In this document: positions 24,520 through 32,963 of the stretch, one piece after another
How the letters are laid out: each line of letters starts with the position of its first letter
How positions within the stretch are numbered: position 1 is the stretch's first letter
Assembly (NCBI RefSeq): GCF_000725805.1
Contig: NZ_KL647133.1
Coordinates: 310,001 to 374,000 of the forward strand
DNA: 64,000 bases
Origin: Streptomyces xanthophaeus
Lineage (GTDB): Bacteria; Actinomycetota; Actinomycetes; Streptomycetales; Streptomycetaceae
Direction: 5' to 3'
Notes under the pieces: model-generated
Told to the model about the DNA's origin: nothing
The model's database searches: none
Seen by the model: the letters and a program-made list of their open reading frames with translations, nothing else
Position numbers and translations under genes: made by a program

Positions 24520-25653
24520 ATGGCAGTGACAGGGAACGGGAACGGCCCGCTCGCCGGAGTGCGCGTCGTCGAGCTGGCGGGCATCGGCCCCGGCCCGTTC
24601 GCCGCCATGCTCCTCGCCGACCTGGGCGCGGACGTGGTCCGCGTGGACCGGCCGGGCGGTGGCGGACTCGCGGTCGACCCCGCCTTCGACGTCACCAACC
24701 GCAGCAAGCGCTCCGTGCTGGTCGACCTGAAGTCCGACGGGGGCCCCGCCCGCGTCCTGGACCTGGTCGAGCGCGCCGACGTCCTCATCGAGGGCTTCCG
24801 CCCCGGGGTCGCCGAGCGGCTCGGCGTCGGCCCCGCCGACTGCCACGCCCGCAACCCCCGGCTGGTCTACGGCCGGATGACCGGCTGGGGACAGGAAGGC
24901 CCCCTCGCCCACACCGCCGGGCACGACATCGCGTACATCGCCGTCACCGGCGCGCTCGGCATGATCGGCAGCCCGGGGGAGCCCCCGGCCGTACCCGCCA
25001 ACCTCGTCGGGGACTACGCGGGCGGCTCGCTCTACCTGGTCATCGGGGTGCTCGCCGCCCTCCAGCACGCCCGCAGCACCGGTACGGGGCAGGTCGTCGA
25101 CGCGGCCATCGTCGACGGCACCGCCCACCTCACCGCCATGATCCACGGCATGATGGCGGCCGGCGGCTGGCAGGACCGGCGCGGGGCCAACCTCCTCGAC
25201 GGCGGCTGCCCCTTCTACGGCACCTACGAGACCTCCGACGGCCAGTACATGGCCGTCGGCGCGCTGGAGCAGCAGTTCTACGACACCTTCGTGGAACTCC
25301 TCGGCATCGAGGACCGGGCCCCCGCCCGCAAGGACCTGGCCCGCTGGGGCGAGCTGCGCGAGAGCGTGGCCGCCCGTTTCAAGTCCCGTACGCGCAAGGA
25401 GTGGACGGAGGTCTTCGAGGGGACCGACGCCTGCGTGGCCCCGGTGCTCTCCCTGCGCGAGGCCCCCGGGCACCCGCACCTCGCCGCCCGCGGCACCTTC
25501 ACCGAAGTCGGCGGCATCGTCCAGCCCGCGCCCGCTCCGCGGTTCTCGGCGACCCCGGCCGCCGCCGTGGGCGGGCCCGCCCTGCCAGGGGCGCACACCG
25601 CGTCGGTGGCCGCCGACTGGGACGTACCGGCCCTGCTCGGGGAGGAACGCTGA
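24520..25653 (+). CDS. CaiB/BaiF (class III) CoA transferase / alpha-methylacyl-CoA racemase-like, 377 aa
   Basis: Family III enzyme that moves CoA between acids or epimerises 2-methylacyl-CoA. GVRVVELAGIGPGPFAAM at the start, then RSKRSVLVDLKS-type block, FRPGVAERLGVGP and RLVYGRMTGWGQEGP are typical of AMACR. The racemase catalytic pair has counterparts in AGHDIAYIAVTGAL (His near 132) and NLVGDYAGGS (Asp near 165). This favours racemase, which is needed before beta-oxidation of branched chains. First gene of a run to 31306; its stop overlaps the next ATG (TGATG). Confidence 0.88.
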   Translation: MAVTGNGNGPLAGVRVVELAGIGPGPFAAMLLADLGADVVRVDRPGGGGLAVDPAFDVTNRSKRSVLVDLKSDGGPARVLDLVERADVLIEGFRPGVAERLGVGPADCHARNPRLVYGRMTGWGQEGPLAHTAGHDIAYIAVTGALGMIGSPGEPPAVPANLVGDYAGGSLYLVIGVLAALQHARSTGTGQVVDAAIVDGTAHLTAMIHGMMAAGGWQDRRGANLLDGGCPFYGTYETSDGQYMAVGALEQQFYDTFVELLGIEDRAPARKDLARWGELRESVAARFKSRTRKEWTEVFEGTDACVAPVLSLREAPGHPHLAARGTFTEVGGIVQPAPAPRFSATPAAAVGGPALPGAHTASVAADWDVPALLGEER

Positions 25654-26678
25654 TGGAACTGTCCATGATGCTCGACTACGCGGGAGATCCGCGCCGGGCC
25701 GCCGACGAGGCGGCGGCGCTGGAGAGCGCGGGCCTGGACGCGGTCTGGGTGGCCGAGGCCTGGGGCTTCGACTCCCCGACGATCATGGGGTACCTCGCCG
25801 CCCGGACGGAGCGGATGCAGATCGGCTCGGCGATCCTCAACGTCTACTCGCGCACCCCCGGCCTGATCGCCCAGACGGCCGCCGGACTGGACGCGATCTC
25901 CGGCGGCCGCGCCATCCTGGGCCTCGGCGCCTCCGGCCCGCAGGTGGTGGAGGGCTGGCACGGCCTGCCGTACGACAAGCCGCTCGGCCGGACCCGCGAG
26001 ACGGTCGAGCTGTGCCGCCGGATCTGGCGCCGCGAGACGATCGACCACCACGGCATCACCGACATGCCGCTGCCGCCCGAGAAGGGCGGCCGGCACGGCA
26101 AGCCGCTGAAGATCCTCACCCGCCCGGTACGGGACGCGATCCCCGTCTACCTCGCCTCGCTCGGCCCGGCCAACGTACGCCTGACGGCCGAGATCGCCGA
26201 CGGCTGGCTGCCCACCCTCTTCATCCCGGAGAAGGCCCGCGAGGTGTGGGGCGGCCCGCTCGCCGAAGGAACCGCGAAGCGGTCCCCGGAGCTCGGCCCG
26301 CTGCACACGGTGGCGGGCGGCCTGCTCGCCATCGGCGCGGACGCCGCGGCCGTACGGGACCTCGCCCGCCCGCAGATCGCGCTGTACGTCGGCGGGATGG
26401 GTGCGGTCGGCAAGAACTTCTACAACGACCTCGCCGTGGCCTACGGGTACGGGGAGGAAGCCCGCCGGATCCAGGAGCTCTACCTCTCCGGGCGCAAGCG
26501 CGACGCCGCGGCCGCCGTCCCGGACGAGTTCTGCGAACTGATGACGCTGTGCGGGCCCGAGGGTTACGTACGCGAACGCATCGAGGCCTTCCGGGAGGCG
26601 GGGGTCACCATGCTTAACGTCACCCCCGTCGGCCCCGATCCGGCCCGCCTGATCGAAACCGTCAAGAACTGGCTTTGA
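25653..26678 (+). CDS. LLM-class F420-dependent oxidoreductase, 341 aa
   Basis: TIM-barrel luciferase-like enzyme that probably uses coenzyme F420. Motifs include AGLDAVWVAEAWGFDSPTIM, ERMQIGSAILNVYSRTP, ISGGRAILGLGASGPQVVEG and IPVYLASLGPANVRLTAEIA. Overlaps the CoA transferase stop by one base, so the two are translated together. In this operon it may oxidise or reduce an acyl-CoA-related substrate. The exact substrate is unknown. Confidence 0.9.
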   Translation: MELSMMLDYAGDPRRAADEAAALESAGLDAVWVAEAWGFDSPTIMGYLAARTERMQIGSAILNVYSRTPGLIAQTAAGLDAISGGRAILGLGASGPQVVEGWHGLPYDKPLGRTRETVELCRRIWRRETIDHHGITDMPLPPEKGGRHGKPLKILTRPVRDAIPVYLASLGPANVRLTAEIADGWLPTLFIPEKAREVWGGPLAEGTAKRSPELGPLHTVAGGLLAIGADAAAVRDLARPQIALYVGGMGAVGKNFYNDLAVAYGYGEEARRIQELYLSGRKRDAAAAVPDEFCELMTLCGPEGYVRERIEAFREAGVTMLNVTPVGPDPARLIETVKNWL

Positions 26679-26704
26679 GGAGCCCCGATGAAGCGAGCCG
26701 CGCG

Positions 26705-27847
26705 ATGAAGCGCCAGCTCTTCGACGCCGACCACGAGGCGTTCCGCGAGACCGTCCGCACCTTCCTCACCAAGGAGGTGCTGCCGCACTACGAGCAGTGG
26801 GAGAAGGACGGCATCGTCAGCCGCGAGGCCTGGCTGGCGGCCGGCCGGCAGGGCCTGCTGGGCCTGGCCGTGCCCGAGGAGTACGGCGGCGGCGGGAACA
26901 CCGACTTCCGCTACGCCGCGGTGATAGCCGAGGAGTTCACCCGGGCGGGCGCCCCGGGGCTCGCGATCGGCCTGCACAACGACATCATCGGCCCGTACCT
27001 CACCTCGCTCGCCACCGAGGAGCAGAAGCGCCGCTGGCTGCCCGGCTTCTGCTCCGGCGAGACCATCACCGCCATCGCCATGACCGAACCGGGCGCGGGC
27101 TCGGACCTCCAGGGCATCCGTACGACGGCCGAGGACCGCGGCGACCACTGGGTGCTCAACGGCTCCAAGACCTTCATCTCCAACGGGATCCTCGCCGACC
27201 TGGTGATCGTCGTCGCGAGGACCACCCCCGAGGGCGGGGCGCACGGCCTGTCGCTGCTGGTCGTCGAGCGCGGCGCGGAGGGCTTCGAACGCGGCCGCAA
27301 CCTCGACAAGATCGGCCAGAAGGCCCAGGACACCGCCGAGCTCTTCTTCCACGACGTCCGCGTGCCGAAGGAGAACCTGCTCGGCGAGCTGAACGGCGCC
27401 TTCCTCCACCTGATGACCAACCTCGCGCAGGAGCGGATGGGCATCGCCATGGCGGGCATCGCCGCCGCCGAGCACCTGCTGGAGATCACCACCCGGTACG
27501 TCAAGGAGCGCGAGGCCTTCGGGCGGCCGCTCTCCAAGCTCCAGCACATCCGGTTCGAGATAGCCGAGATGGCCACCGAGTGCGCCGTCACCCGCACCTT
27601 CCTCGACCGCTGCATCGCCGACCACTCGAACGGCGAACTGGACCACGTACACGCCTCGATGGCCAAGTGGTGGGCCACCGAACTCCAAAAGCGCGTCGCG
27701 GACCGCTGCCTGCAACTCCACGGCGGCTACGGATACATGACCGAATACCGGGTCGCACGGGCCTTCACCGACGGCCGCATCCAGACCATCTACGGCGGCA
27801 CGACCGAGATCATGAAAGAGATCATCGGCCGCTCCCTCCTCGGCTGA
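26705..27847 (+). CDS. Acyl-CoA dehydrogenase, 380 aa
   Basis: FAD-dependent alpha,beta-desaturation of acyl-CoA, first step of beta-oxidation. Family blocks AMTEPGAGSDL, NGSKTFISNG, the electron-transfer region ELFFHDVRVPKENLLG and the C-terminal QLHGGYGYM and IYGGTTEIM. The MCAD catalytic Glu position is Gly here (YGGT). Instead Glu243 in NLAQERMGIA matches the long-chain-type base. ATG 26705 begins MKRQLF; 17 bases before it is another ATG with GAGGAG that opens only a 6-codon ORF whose TGA overlaps this start. Confidence 0.93.
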   Translation: MKRQLFDADHEAFRETVRTFLTKEVLPHYEQWEKDGIVSREAWLAAGRQGLLGLAVPEEYGGGGNTDFRYAAVIAEEFTRAGAPGLAIGLHNDIIGPYLTSLATEEQKRRWLPGFCSGETITAIAMTEPGAGSDLQGIRTTAEDRGDHWVLNGSKTFISNGILADLVIVVARTTPEGGAHGLSLLVVERGAEGFERGRNLDKIGQKAQDTAELFFHDVRVPKENLLGELNGAFLHLMTNLAQERMGIAMAGIAAAEHLLEITTRYVKEREAFGRPLSKLQHIRFEIAEMATECAVTRTFLDRCIADHSNGELDHVHASMAKWWATELQKRVADRCLQLHGGYGYMTEYRVARAFTDGRIQTIYGGTTEIMKEIIGRSLLG

Positions 27848-27874
27848 CGCCGGACCTCCAGAAAGGCTTGACCA

Positions 27875-29089
27875 GTGAGCACCGAAGCGTACGTATACGA
27901 CGCGATCCGCACGCCGCGCGGCCGCGGCAAGGCCAGCGGATCCCTGCACGGCACCAAGCCGATCGACCTGGTCGTCGGGCTGATCCACGCCCTGCGCGAG
28001 CGCAACCCCGGCCTCGACCCCGCCACCATCGACGACATCGTGCTGGGCGTCGTCGGCCCGGTCGGCGACCAGGGCTCGGACATCGCCCGTATCGCGGCCA
28101 TCGCCGCCGGGCTCCCGGACACCGTGGCGGGCGTGCAGGAGAACCGCTTCTGTGCCTCCGGGCTGGAGGCCGTCAACATGGCCGCCGCGAAGGTCCGCTC
28201 CGGCTGGGAGGACCTCGTACTGGCCGGCGGCGTGGAGTCGATGTCCCGCGTCCCGATGGCCTCCGACGGCGGAGCCTGGTTCGCCGACCCCATGACCAAC
28301 TGGGACACCGGATTCGTCCCGCAGGGCATCGGCGCCGACCTCATCGCCACCATCGAGGGCTTCTCGCGGCGCGACGTCGACGAGTACGCCGCCCTGTCCC
28401 AGGAGCGGGCGGCCGCCGCCGTCAAGGACGGCCGCTTCGCCCGGTCCGTCGTCCCGGTGACCGACCGGAACGGCCTGGTCGTCCTGGACCACGACGAGTT
28501 CATCCGCCCCGGCACCACCGCGGACACCCTGGCCAAGCTGAAGCCCTCCTTCGCGGACATCGGCGAGCTCGGCGGGTTCGACGCGGTCGCCCTGCAGAAG
28601 TACCACTGGGTCGAGAAGATCGACCACGTCCACCACGCGGGCAACTCCTCCGGCATCGTCGACGGCGCCTCGCTCGTCGCCATCGGCTCCCGCGAGGCGG
28701 GCGAGCGAAACGGCCTGCGCCCCCGCGCCCGCATCGTCTCGGCGGCCGTCTCCGGCTCCGAGCCCACCATCATGCTCACCGGCCCCGCCCCGGCCACCCG
28801 CAAGGCCCTCGCCAAGGCGGGCCTGACCATCGACGACATCGACCTCATCGAGATCAACGAGGCCTTCGCCGGCGTCGTCCTGCGCTTCGTGAAGGACATG
28901 GGCGTCTCCCTGGACAAGGTCAACGTCAACGGCGGCGCCATCGCGCTGGGCCACCCGCTCGGCGCCACCGGCGCGATGATCCTCGGCACCGTCGTCGACG
29001 AACTGGAGCGCCAGGACAAGCGCTACGGGCTCGTCACCCTGTGCGTCGGCGGCGGCATGGGCGTCGCCACCATCGTCGAACGCATCTGA
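27875..29089 (+). CDS. fadA: Acetyl-CoA C-acyltransferase (thiolase), 404 aa
   Basis: Thiolytic cleavage of 3-ketoacyl-CoA, last step of beta-oxidation. The acyl-accepting Cys93 is in [12 protein letters not shown], and the C-terminal catalytic blocks are [27 protein letters not shown] and [13 protein letters not shown] (second Cys). GTG 27875 sits 27 bases after the dehydrogenase stop, behind AGAAAGG. Pairs with the multifunctional enzyme at 29135 as an FadAB-like unit. Confidence 0.94.
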   Translation: MSTEAYVYDAIRTPRGRGKASGSLHGTKPIDLVVGLIHALRERNPGLDPATIDDIVLGVVGPVGDQGSDIARIAAIAAGLPDTVAGVQENRFCASGLEAVNMAAAKVRSGWEDLVLAGGVESMSRVPMASDGGAWFADPMTNWDTGFVPQGIGADLIATIEGFSRRDVDEYAALSQERAAAAVKDGRFARSVVPVTDRNGLVVLDHDEFIRPGTTADTLAKLKPSFADIGELGGFDAVALQKYHWVEKIDHVHHAGNSSGIVDGASLVAIGSREAGERNGLRPRARIVSAAVSGSEPTIMLTGPAPATRKALAKAGLTIDDIDLIEINEAFAGVVLRFVKDMGVSLDKVNVNGGAIALGHPLGATGAMILGTVVDELERQDKRYGLVTLCVGGGMGVATIVERI

Positions 29090-29134
29090 TCCGTCCTGAT
29101 CCCTGATCCCACCTCTGACACGGAAGTAGCGAAC

Positions 29135-31306
29135 ATGAGCGAGTCCACCACGATCCGCTGGGAACAGGACGAGACCGGCGTCGTCACCCTGGTCCTCGAC
29201 GACCCCGGCCAGTCCGCCAACACGATGAACCAGGCCTTCAAGGACTCCATCGCGGCGATCGCCGACCGCGCCGAGGCCGAGCGGGACTCCATCCGCGGCA
29301 TCGTCTTCACCTCCGCCAAGAAGACCTTCTTCGCGGGCGGCGACCTCAAGGACATGATCCGGCTGCGCCCCGAGGACGCCCAGCTGGCCTTCGACACCGG
29401 CACGGCCATCAAGGGCTCGCTGCGCCGCATCGAGACCCTCGGCAAGCCCGTCGTCGCCGCCATCAACGGCGCCGCCCTGGGCGGCGGTTACGAGATCGCC
29501 CTCGCCTGCCACCACCGCATCGCCCTCGACGCGCCCGGCTCCAAGATCGGCCTGCCGGAGGTGACCCTCGGCCTGCTCCCCGCCGGTGGCGGCGTCACCC
29601 GCACCGTGCGCCTCATGGGCATCGCCGACGCGCTGCTCAAGGTCCTCCTGCAGGGCACCCAGTACAACCCGAAGCGCGCCCTCGACAACGGTCTGGTCCA
29701 CGAACTGGCCGCCACCCCCGAGGAGATGCTGGCCAAGGCCCGCGCCTTCATCGACGCCAACCCGGAGTCGAAGCAGCCCTGGGACGTCCCCGGTTACAAG
29801 ATCCCGGGCGGTACGCCGTCCAGCCCGCGGTTCGCCGCGAACCTGCCGGCCTTCCCGGCGAACCTGAAGAAGCAGCTCAACGGGGCCCCGTACCCGGCGC
29901 CGCGCAACATCCTGGCCTGCGCCGTCGAAGGCACCCAGGTGGACTTCGAGACCGCGCTGACCATCGAGGCCCGCTACTTCACCGAGCTGGTCACCGGACA
30001 GACCGCCAAGAACATGATCCAGGCGTTCTTCTTCGACCTCCAGGCCGTCAACGCGGGCCGCAGCCGCCCCCGCGGCGTGGAGCCGCGCACCGTCCGCAAG
30101 GTCGCCGTCCTCGGCGCGGGCATGATGGGCGCGGGCATCGCCTACTCCTGTGCCCGTGCGGGCATCGAGGTGGTGCTCAAGGACGTCAGCGCCGAGGCCG
30201 CCGCCAAGGGCAAGGGCTACGCGCAGAAGCTCCTCGACAAGGCCGTCTCCCGGGGCCGTTCGACCGAGGCCCAGCGCGAGGAACTGCTCGCCCGGATCAC
30301 CCCCACCGCGGACGCCGCCGACCTGGCGGGCTGCGACGCCGTCATCGAGGCCGTCTTCGAGGACACCGCCCTCAAGCACAAGGTGTTCCAGGAGATCCAG
30401 GACGTCATCGCGCCCGACGCGCTGCTCTGCTCCAACACCTCCACCCTGCCCATCTCCGGGCTCGCGGAGGGCGTGAAGCGGCCCGCCGACTTCATCGGGC
30501 TGCACTTCTTCTCGCCCGTCGACAAGATGCCGCTGGTCGAGATCATCAAGGGCGCCCGGACCGGCGACGAGGCCATCGCCCGCGCCTTCGACCTGGTCCG
30601 CCAGATCAACAAGACGCCCATCGTGGTCAACGACTCCCGGGGATTCTTCACCTCGCGCGTCATCGGCCAGTTCATCAACGAGGGCGTGGCCATGGTCGGC
30701 GAGGGCGTCGAGCCCGCCTCAGTCGAGCAGGCCGCGGCCCAGGCGGGCTACCCCGCCAAGGTGCTCTCGCTGATGGACGAGCTCACCCTCACCCTCCCGC
30801 GCAAGATCCGCAACGAGACCCGCAAAGCCTTCGAGGCCGAGGGCCGTGCGTGGGCCGAGCACCCCGCGGACACCGTCATCGACCGCATGGTCGACGAGTT
30901 CGGCCGTCCCGGCCGCAGCGGCGGGGCCGGCTTCTACGCGTACGACGAGTCCGGCAAGCGCGCGGGCATCTGGCCGGGCCTGCGCGAGCACTTCACCAAG
31001 CCGGGCCACGAGATCCCCTTCGAGGACATGAAGGAGCGGATGCTCTTCTCCGAGGCCCTGGACACCGTCCGCTGCCTCGACGAGGGGGTCCTCACCTCGA
31101 TCGCCGACGCCAACATCGGCTCCATCATGGGCATCGGCTTCCCGGCGTGGACCGGCGGCGTGATCCAGTACATCAACGGCTACGAGGGCGGCCTGCCGGG
31201 CTTCGTCGCCCGTGCCCGCGAACTCGCCGCGCAGTACGGCGAGCGCTTCACCCCGCCGGCCTCCCTCGTGGCGAAGGCCGAACGGGGCGAGACGTACGCC
31301 GACTAG
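29135..31306 (+). CDS. fadB: 3-hydroxyacyl-CoA dehydrogenase / enoyl-CoA hydratase (FadB-like), 723 aa
   Basis: Bifunctional beta-oxidation enzyme. The N-terminal crotonase domain (about 1-210) has KTFFAGGDLKDM and NGAALGGGYEIALACHHRI, with the oxyanion residues and LPEVTLGLLPAGGG carrying the catalytic Glu. The dehydrogenase part begins near residue 327 with the NAD motif GAGMMGAGIA, then SNTSTLPISGLAEG and GLHFFSPVDKMPLVEII (catalytic His). Two HAD C-terminal domains finish the protein. Last gene of the operon; followed at once by a strong terminator. Confidence 0.95.
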   Translation: MSESTTIRWEQDETGVVTLVLDDPGQSANTMNQAFKDSIAAIADRAEAERDSIRGIVFTSAKKTFFAGGDLKDMIRLRPEDAQLAFDTGTAIKGSLRRIETLGKPVVAAINGAALGGGYEIALACHHRIALDAPGSKIGLPEVTLGLLPAGGGVTRTVRLMGIADALLKVLLQGTQYNPKRALDNGLVHELAATPEEMLAKARAFIDANPESKQPWDVPGYKIPGGTPSSPRFAANLPAFPANLKKQLNGAPYPAPRNILACAVEGTQVDFETALTIEARYFTELVTGQTAKNMIQAFFFDLQAVNAGRSRPRGVEPRTVRKVAVLGAGMMGAGIAYSCARAGIEVVLKDVSAEAAAKGKGYAQKLLDKAVSRGRSTEAQREELLARITPTADAADLAGCDAVIEAVFEDTALKHKVFQEIQDVIAPDALLCSNTSTLPISGLAEGVKRPADFIGLHFFSPVDKMPLVEIIKGARTGDEAIARAFDLVRQINKTPIVVNDSRGFFTSRVIGQFINEGVAMVGEGVEPASVEQAAAQAGYPAKVLSLMDELTLTLPRKIRNETRKAFEAEGRAWAEHPADTVIDRMVDEFGRPGRSGGAGFYAYDESGKRAGIWPGLREHFTKPGHEIPFEDMKERMLFSEALDTVRCLDEGVLTSIADANIGSIMGIGFPAWTGGVIQYINGYEGGLPGFVARARELAAQYGERFTPPASLVAKAERGETYAD

Positions 31307-31312
31307 CGCGGC

Positions 31313-31344
31313 CGTCCCGGGCCCGTGAAGACGGGCCCGGGACG
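31313..31344 (+). terminator. Strong hairpin terminator of the fad operon
   Basis: A 14-bp perfect stem (CGTCCCGGGCCCGT / ACGGGCCCGGGACG) with a GAAG tetraloop, starting 7 bases after the stop and followed by TTTCG. Also faces the stop of the minus-strand gene at 31363. Confidence 0.88.
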
Positions 31345-31362
31345 TTTCGCTCCGTTCCGTTC

Positions 31363-32085
31363 CTACTGGCCGGCGCCGCTCAGGAAGGCGAACACCCCGT
31401 GCTCCCCGGTCCCGTCGGGGGCGGACCACCCGGCCAGCACCTGCCCCCGCACGGCGTCCCCGGCGGCGTGCCCGGGGCGCAGCACCCGGGACACGGTCAG
31501 CTCCAGGTCCGGCCCTTCCCCGGAGGCGCGGCCCACGGCGACGACGGTGGCCCCGGCGTTCTCCGCCACCCGGCCGGAGCCGGTGATGCCCACGGGCACG
31601 CCACCCATGGCGTCCGGGGCGCCCCCGCCATCCTCGCCGCCCGTGGCGTCCGTGGCGTCCGTGCGGACCTCGACCGTCGGGTCAGGGGCGTCGCTCGCGT
31701 TCTGGTCCTGGGCCGTGGTCCGGCCCGCCAGCAGCGCCAGGAGCTGCTCCACCAGGACCGGGTCGTGGGCGCCGTCGTAGATCCAGCGGCGGCCCAGCAC
31801 CCCGTGCTCGGACGTGCCGATGAGGCCCTCCTCCGCGCCCTTCAGCGGGGCCCCGCGGTAGGTGACCGGCACCAGGTAGGCGACCGGTGCGTCGCCGGAG
31901 CCGTCCGTGACCACCATGAACTCGATGCCCACCTCGCCCTCGGGGTCGTCCAGCCGGAAGCCGCCCGCCTTGGCGAGCTGCGGAACGGCGCCCTCCGAGC
32001 CCTGGTACCAGGGCCGCGAGGGCAGCCAGCCGGTGAGGAGTTCGAGCTTGCCGGGGTACATGGTGGTGCGGTGAATGACTGCCAT
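31363..32085 (-). CDS. Maltokinase N-terminal cap-like protein, 240 aa
   Basis: The start MAVIHRTTMYPGKLELLTGW resembles the N-terminal cap of actinobacterial maltokinases (Pep2/Mak), but no kinase domain follows. Further blocks are GIEFMVVTDGSG, AYLVPVTYRGAPL and HGVLGRRWIYDGAHDPVLV. The centre holds a Gly/Asp/Ala-rich low-complexity linker. Such stand-alone cap proteins are common in Streptomyces with unknown role, perhaps trehalose/glucan-linked. ATG 32085 preferred over an upstream TTG. Confidence 0.82.
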   Translation of the reverse strand: MAVIHRTTMYPGKLELLTGWLPSRPWYQGSEGAVPQLAKAGGFRLDDPEGEVGIEFMVVTDGSGDAPVAYLVPVTYRGAPLKGAEEGLIGTSEHGVLGRRWIYDGAHDPVLVEQLLALLAGRTTAQDQNASDAPDPTVEVRTDATDATGGEDGGGAPDAMGGVPVGITGSGRVAENAGATVVAVGRASGEGPDLELTVSRVLRPGHAAGDAVRGQVLAGWSAPDGTGEHGVFAFLSGAGQ

Positions 32086-32122
32086 GTCCGTCAACCTATC
32101 CGCAGGGCGCGGCAGTTGCCGC

Positions 32123-32878
32123 TCAGGCCTGCGGGCCGGTGTCCGGTGTCCGTTCCGGTTCCGAGACGAACGCTGCCTTCAGTTCCGCCTTCAGCGACCG
32201 CTGGAAGGCCGTCACCAGGGCCTGCACCACCATCGGCTGCATGTGCGCCGACAGGGCCTTCATCGACTCCACCCGTTCCGGATCGCTCTCCTCCTCGGTG
32301 AACGGCCCCCACACCTCGTCCCGGAACAGCGCCGTCAGCTCGTGCGCCGCCGACCGGGTGTGCTCCATCAGCACCGTCCGGGCCGCCAGGATCGTCTCGT
32401 GCGCGATGGGCACGTCGAGCAGGGCGACGCCCAGCCTCAGCAGCCCCACGTCCACCCGGAACCCGTCCCCCGAAGGGGCCACCACGCCCATCGCGGTCAG
32501 CCGCTGGACGTCCGTGTCCGACAGGCCCCGCCCCGCCCGCTTCTCCAGCTCCGTCCGGGAGGCCTCCAGCGCCGCGTCCGGGGCCCAACTGGCCACCAGC
32601 GCCCGGTGGATCGCCAGGTCGTGCGCGCTCAGGTCGTCGGGCAGCGCGTCCAGGTACCGCTCGATGGCCGACAGGGTCATGCCCTGGTTCTGCAACTCCT
32701 CGATCAGCGCCAGCCGGGACAGGTGTTCCGGGCCGTAGTGGCCCACCCGGCGAGGACCGATCACGGGAGGGGGCAAAAGCCCGCGGGTGCTGTAGAACCG
32801 TACGGTGCGGACGGTGACGCCCGCCCGGGCCGCCAGCTCGTCCACGGTGAGCATCGGCTCGGGTGCCTGGTCGGCCAT
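32123..32878 (-). CDS. MerR-family transcriptional regulator, 251 aa
   Basis: The N-terminal winged HTH begins MLTVDELAARAGVTVRTVRF and continues YSTRGLLPPPVIGPRRVGHY, the canonical MerR DNA-binding unit. A helical dimer segment follows, then a long C-terminal effector domain of about 150 residues without metal-binding cysteines, so it probably senses an organic ligand such as an acyl-CoA. Divergent from the acyl-CoA synthetase at 32964 with 85 bases between, which makes that gene its likely target. Confidence 0.9.
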   Translation of the reverse strand: MADQAPEPMLTVDELAARAGVTVRTVRFYSTRGLLPPPVIGPRRVGHYGPEHLSRLALIEELQNQGMTLSAIERYLDALPDDLSAHDLAIHRALVASWAPDAALEASRTELEKRAGRGLSDTDVQRLTAMGVVAPSGDGFRVDVGLLRLGVALLDVPIAHETILAARTVLMEHTRSAAHELTALFRDEVWGPFTEEESDPERVESMKALSAHMQPMVVQALVTAFQRSLKAELKAAFVSEPERTPDTGPQA

Positions 32879-32916
32879 CGTCTGCGCCTCGCTCTCTGCT
32901 CCACAGCTTGGGTTCA

Positions 32917-32929
32917 ACAGTATTGCTGT
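32917..32929. promoter_or_regulatory. Short dyad between MerR gene and acyl-CoA synthetase
   Basis: ACAG-TATTG-CTGT lies midway in the 85-base divergent gap, in an AT-richer patch. Candidate binding site for the MerR regulator; the promoter elements around it are not clear. Confidence 0.35.
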
Positions 32930-32963
32930 CGCACCAACGATGTGAAACGGCCAGGAGCTGCCC

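Noticed and set aside
26564..30505. 1313-codon minus-strand open frame across the fad operon
   Set aside because: It is antisense to four enzymes with clear catalytic motifs. Its translation is Val/Gly/Asp-rich, the usual shadow of high-GC third positions.
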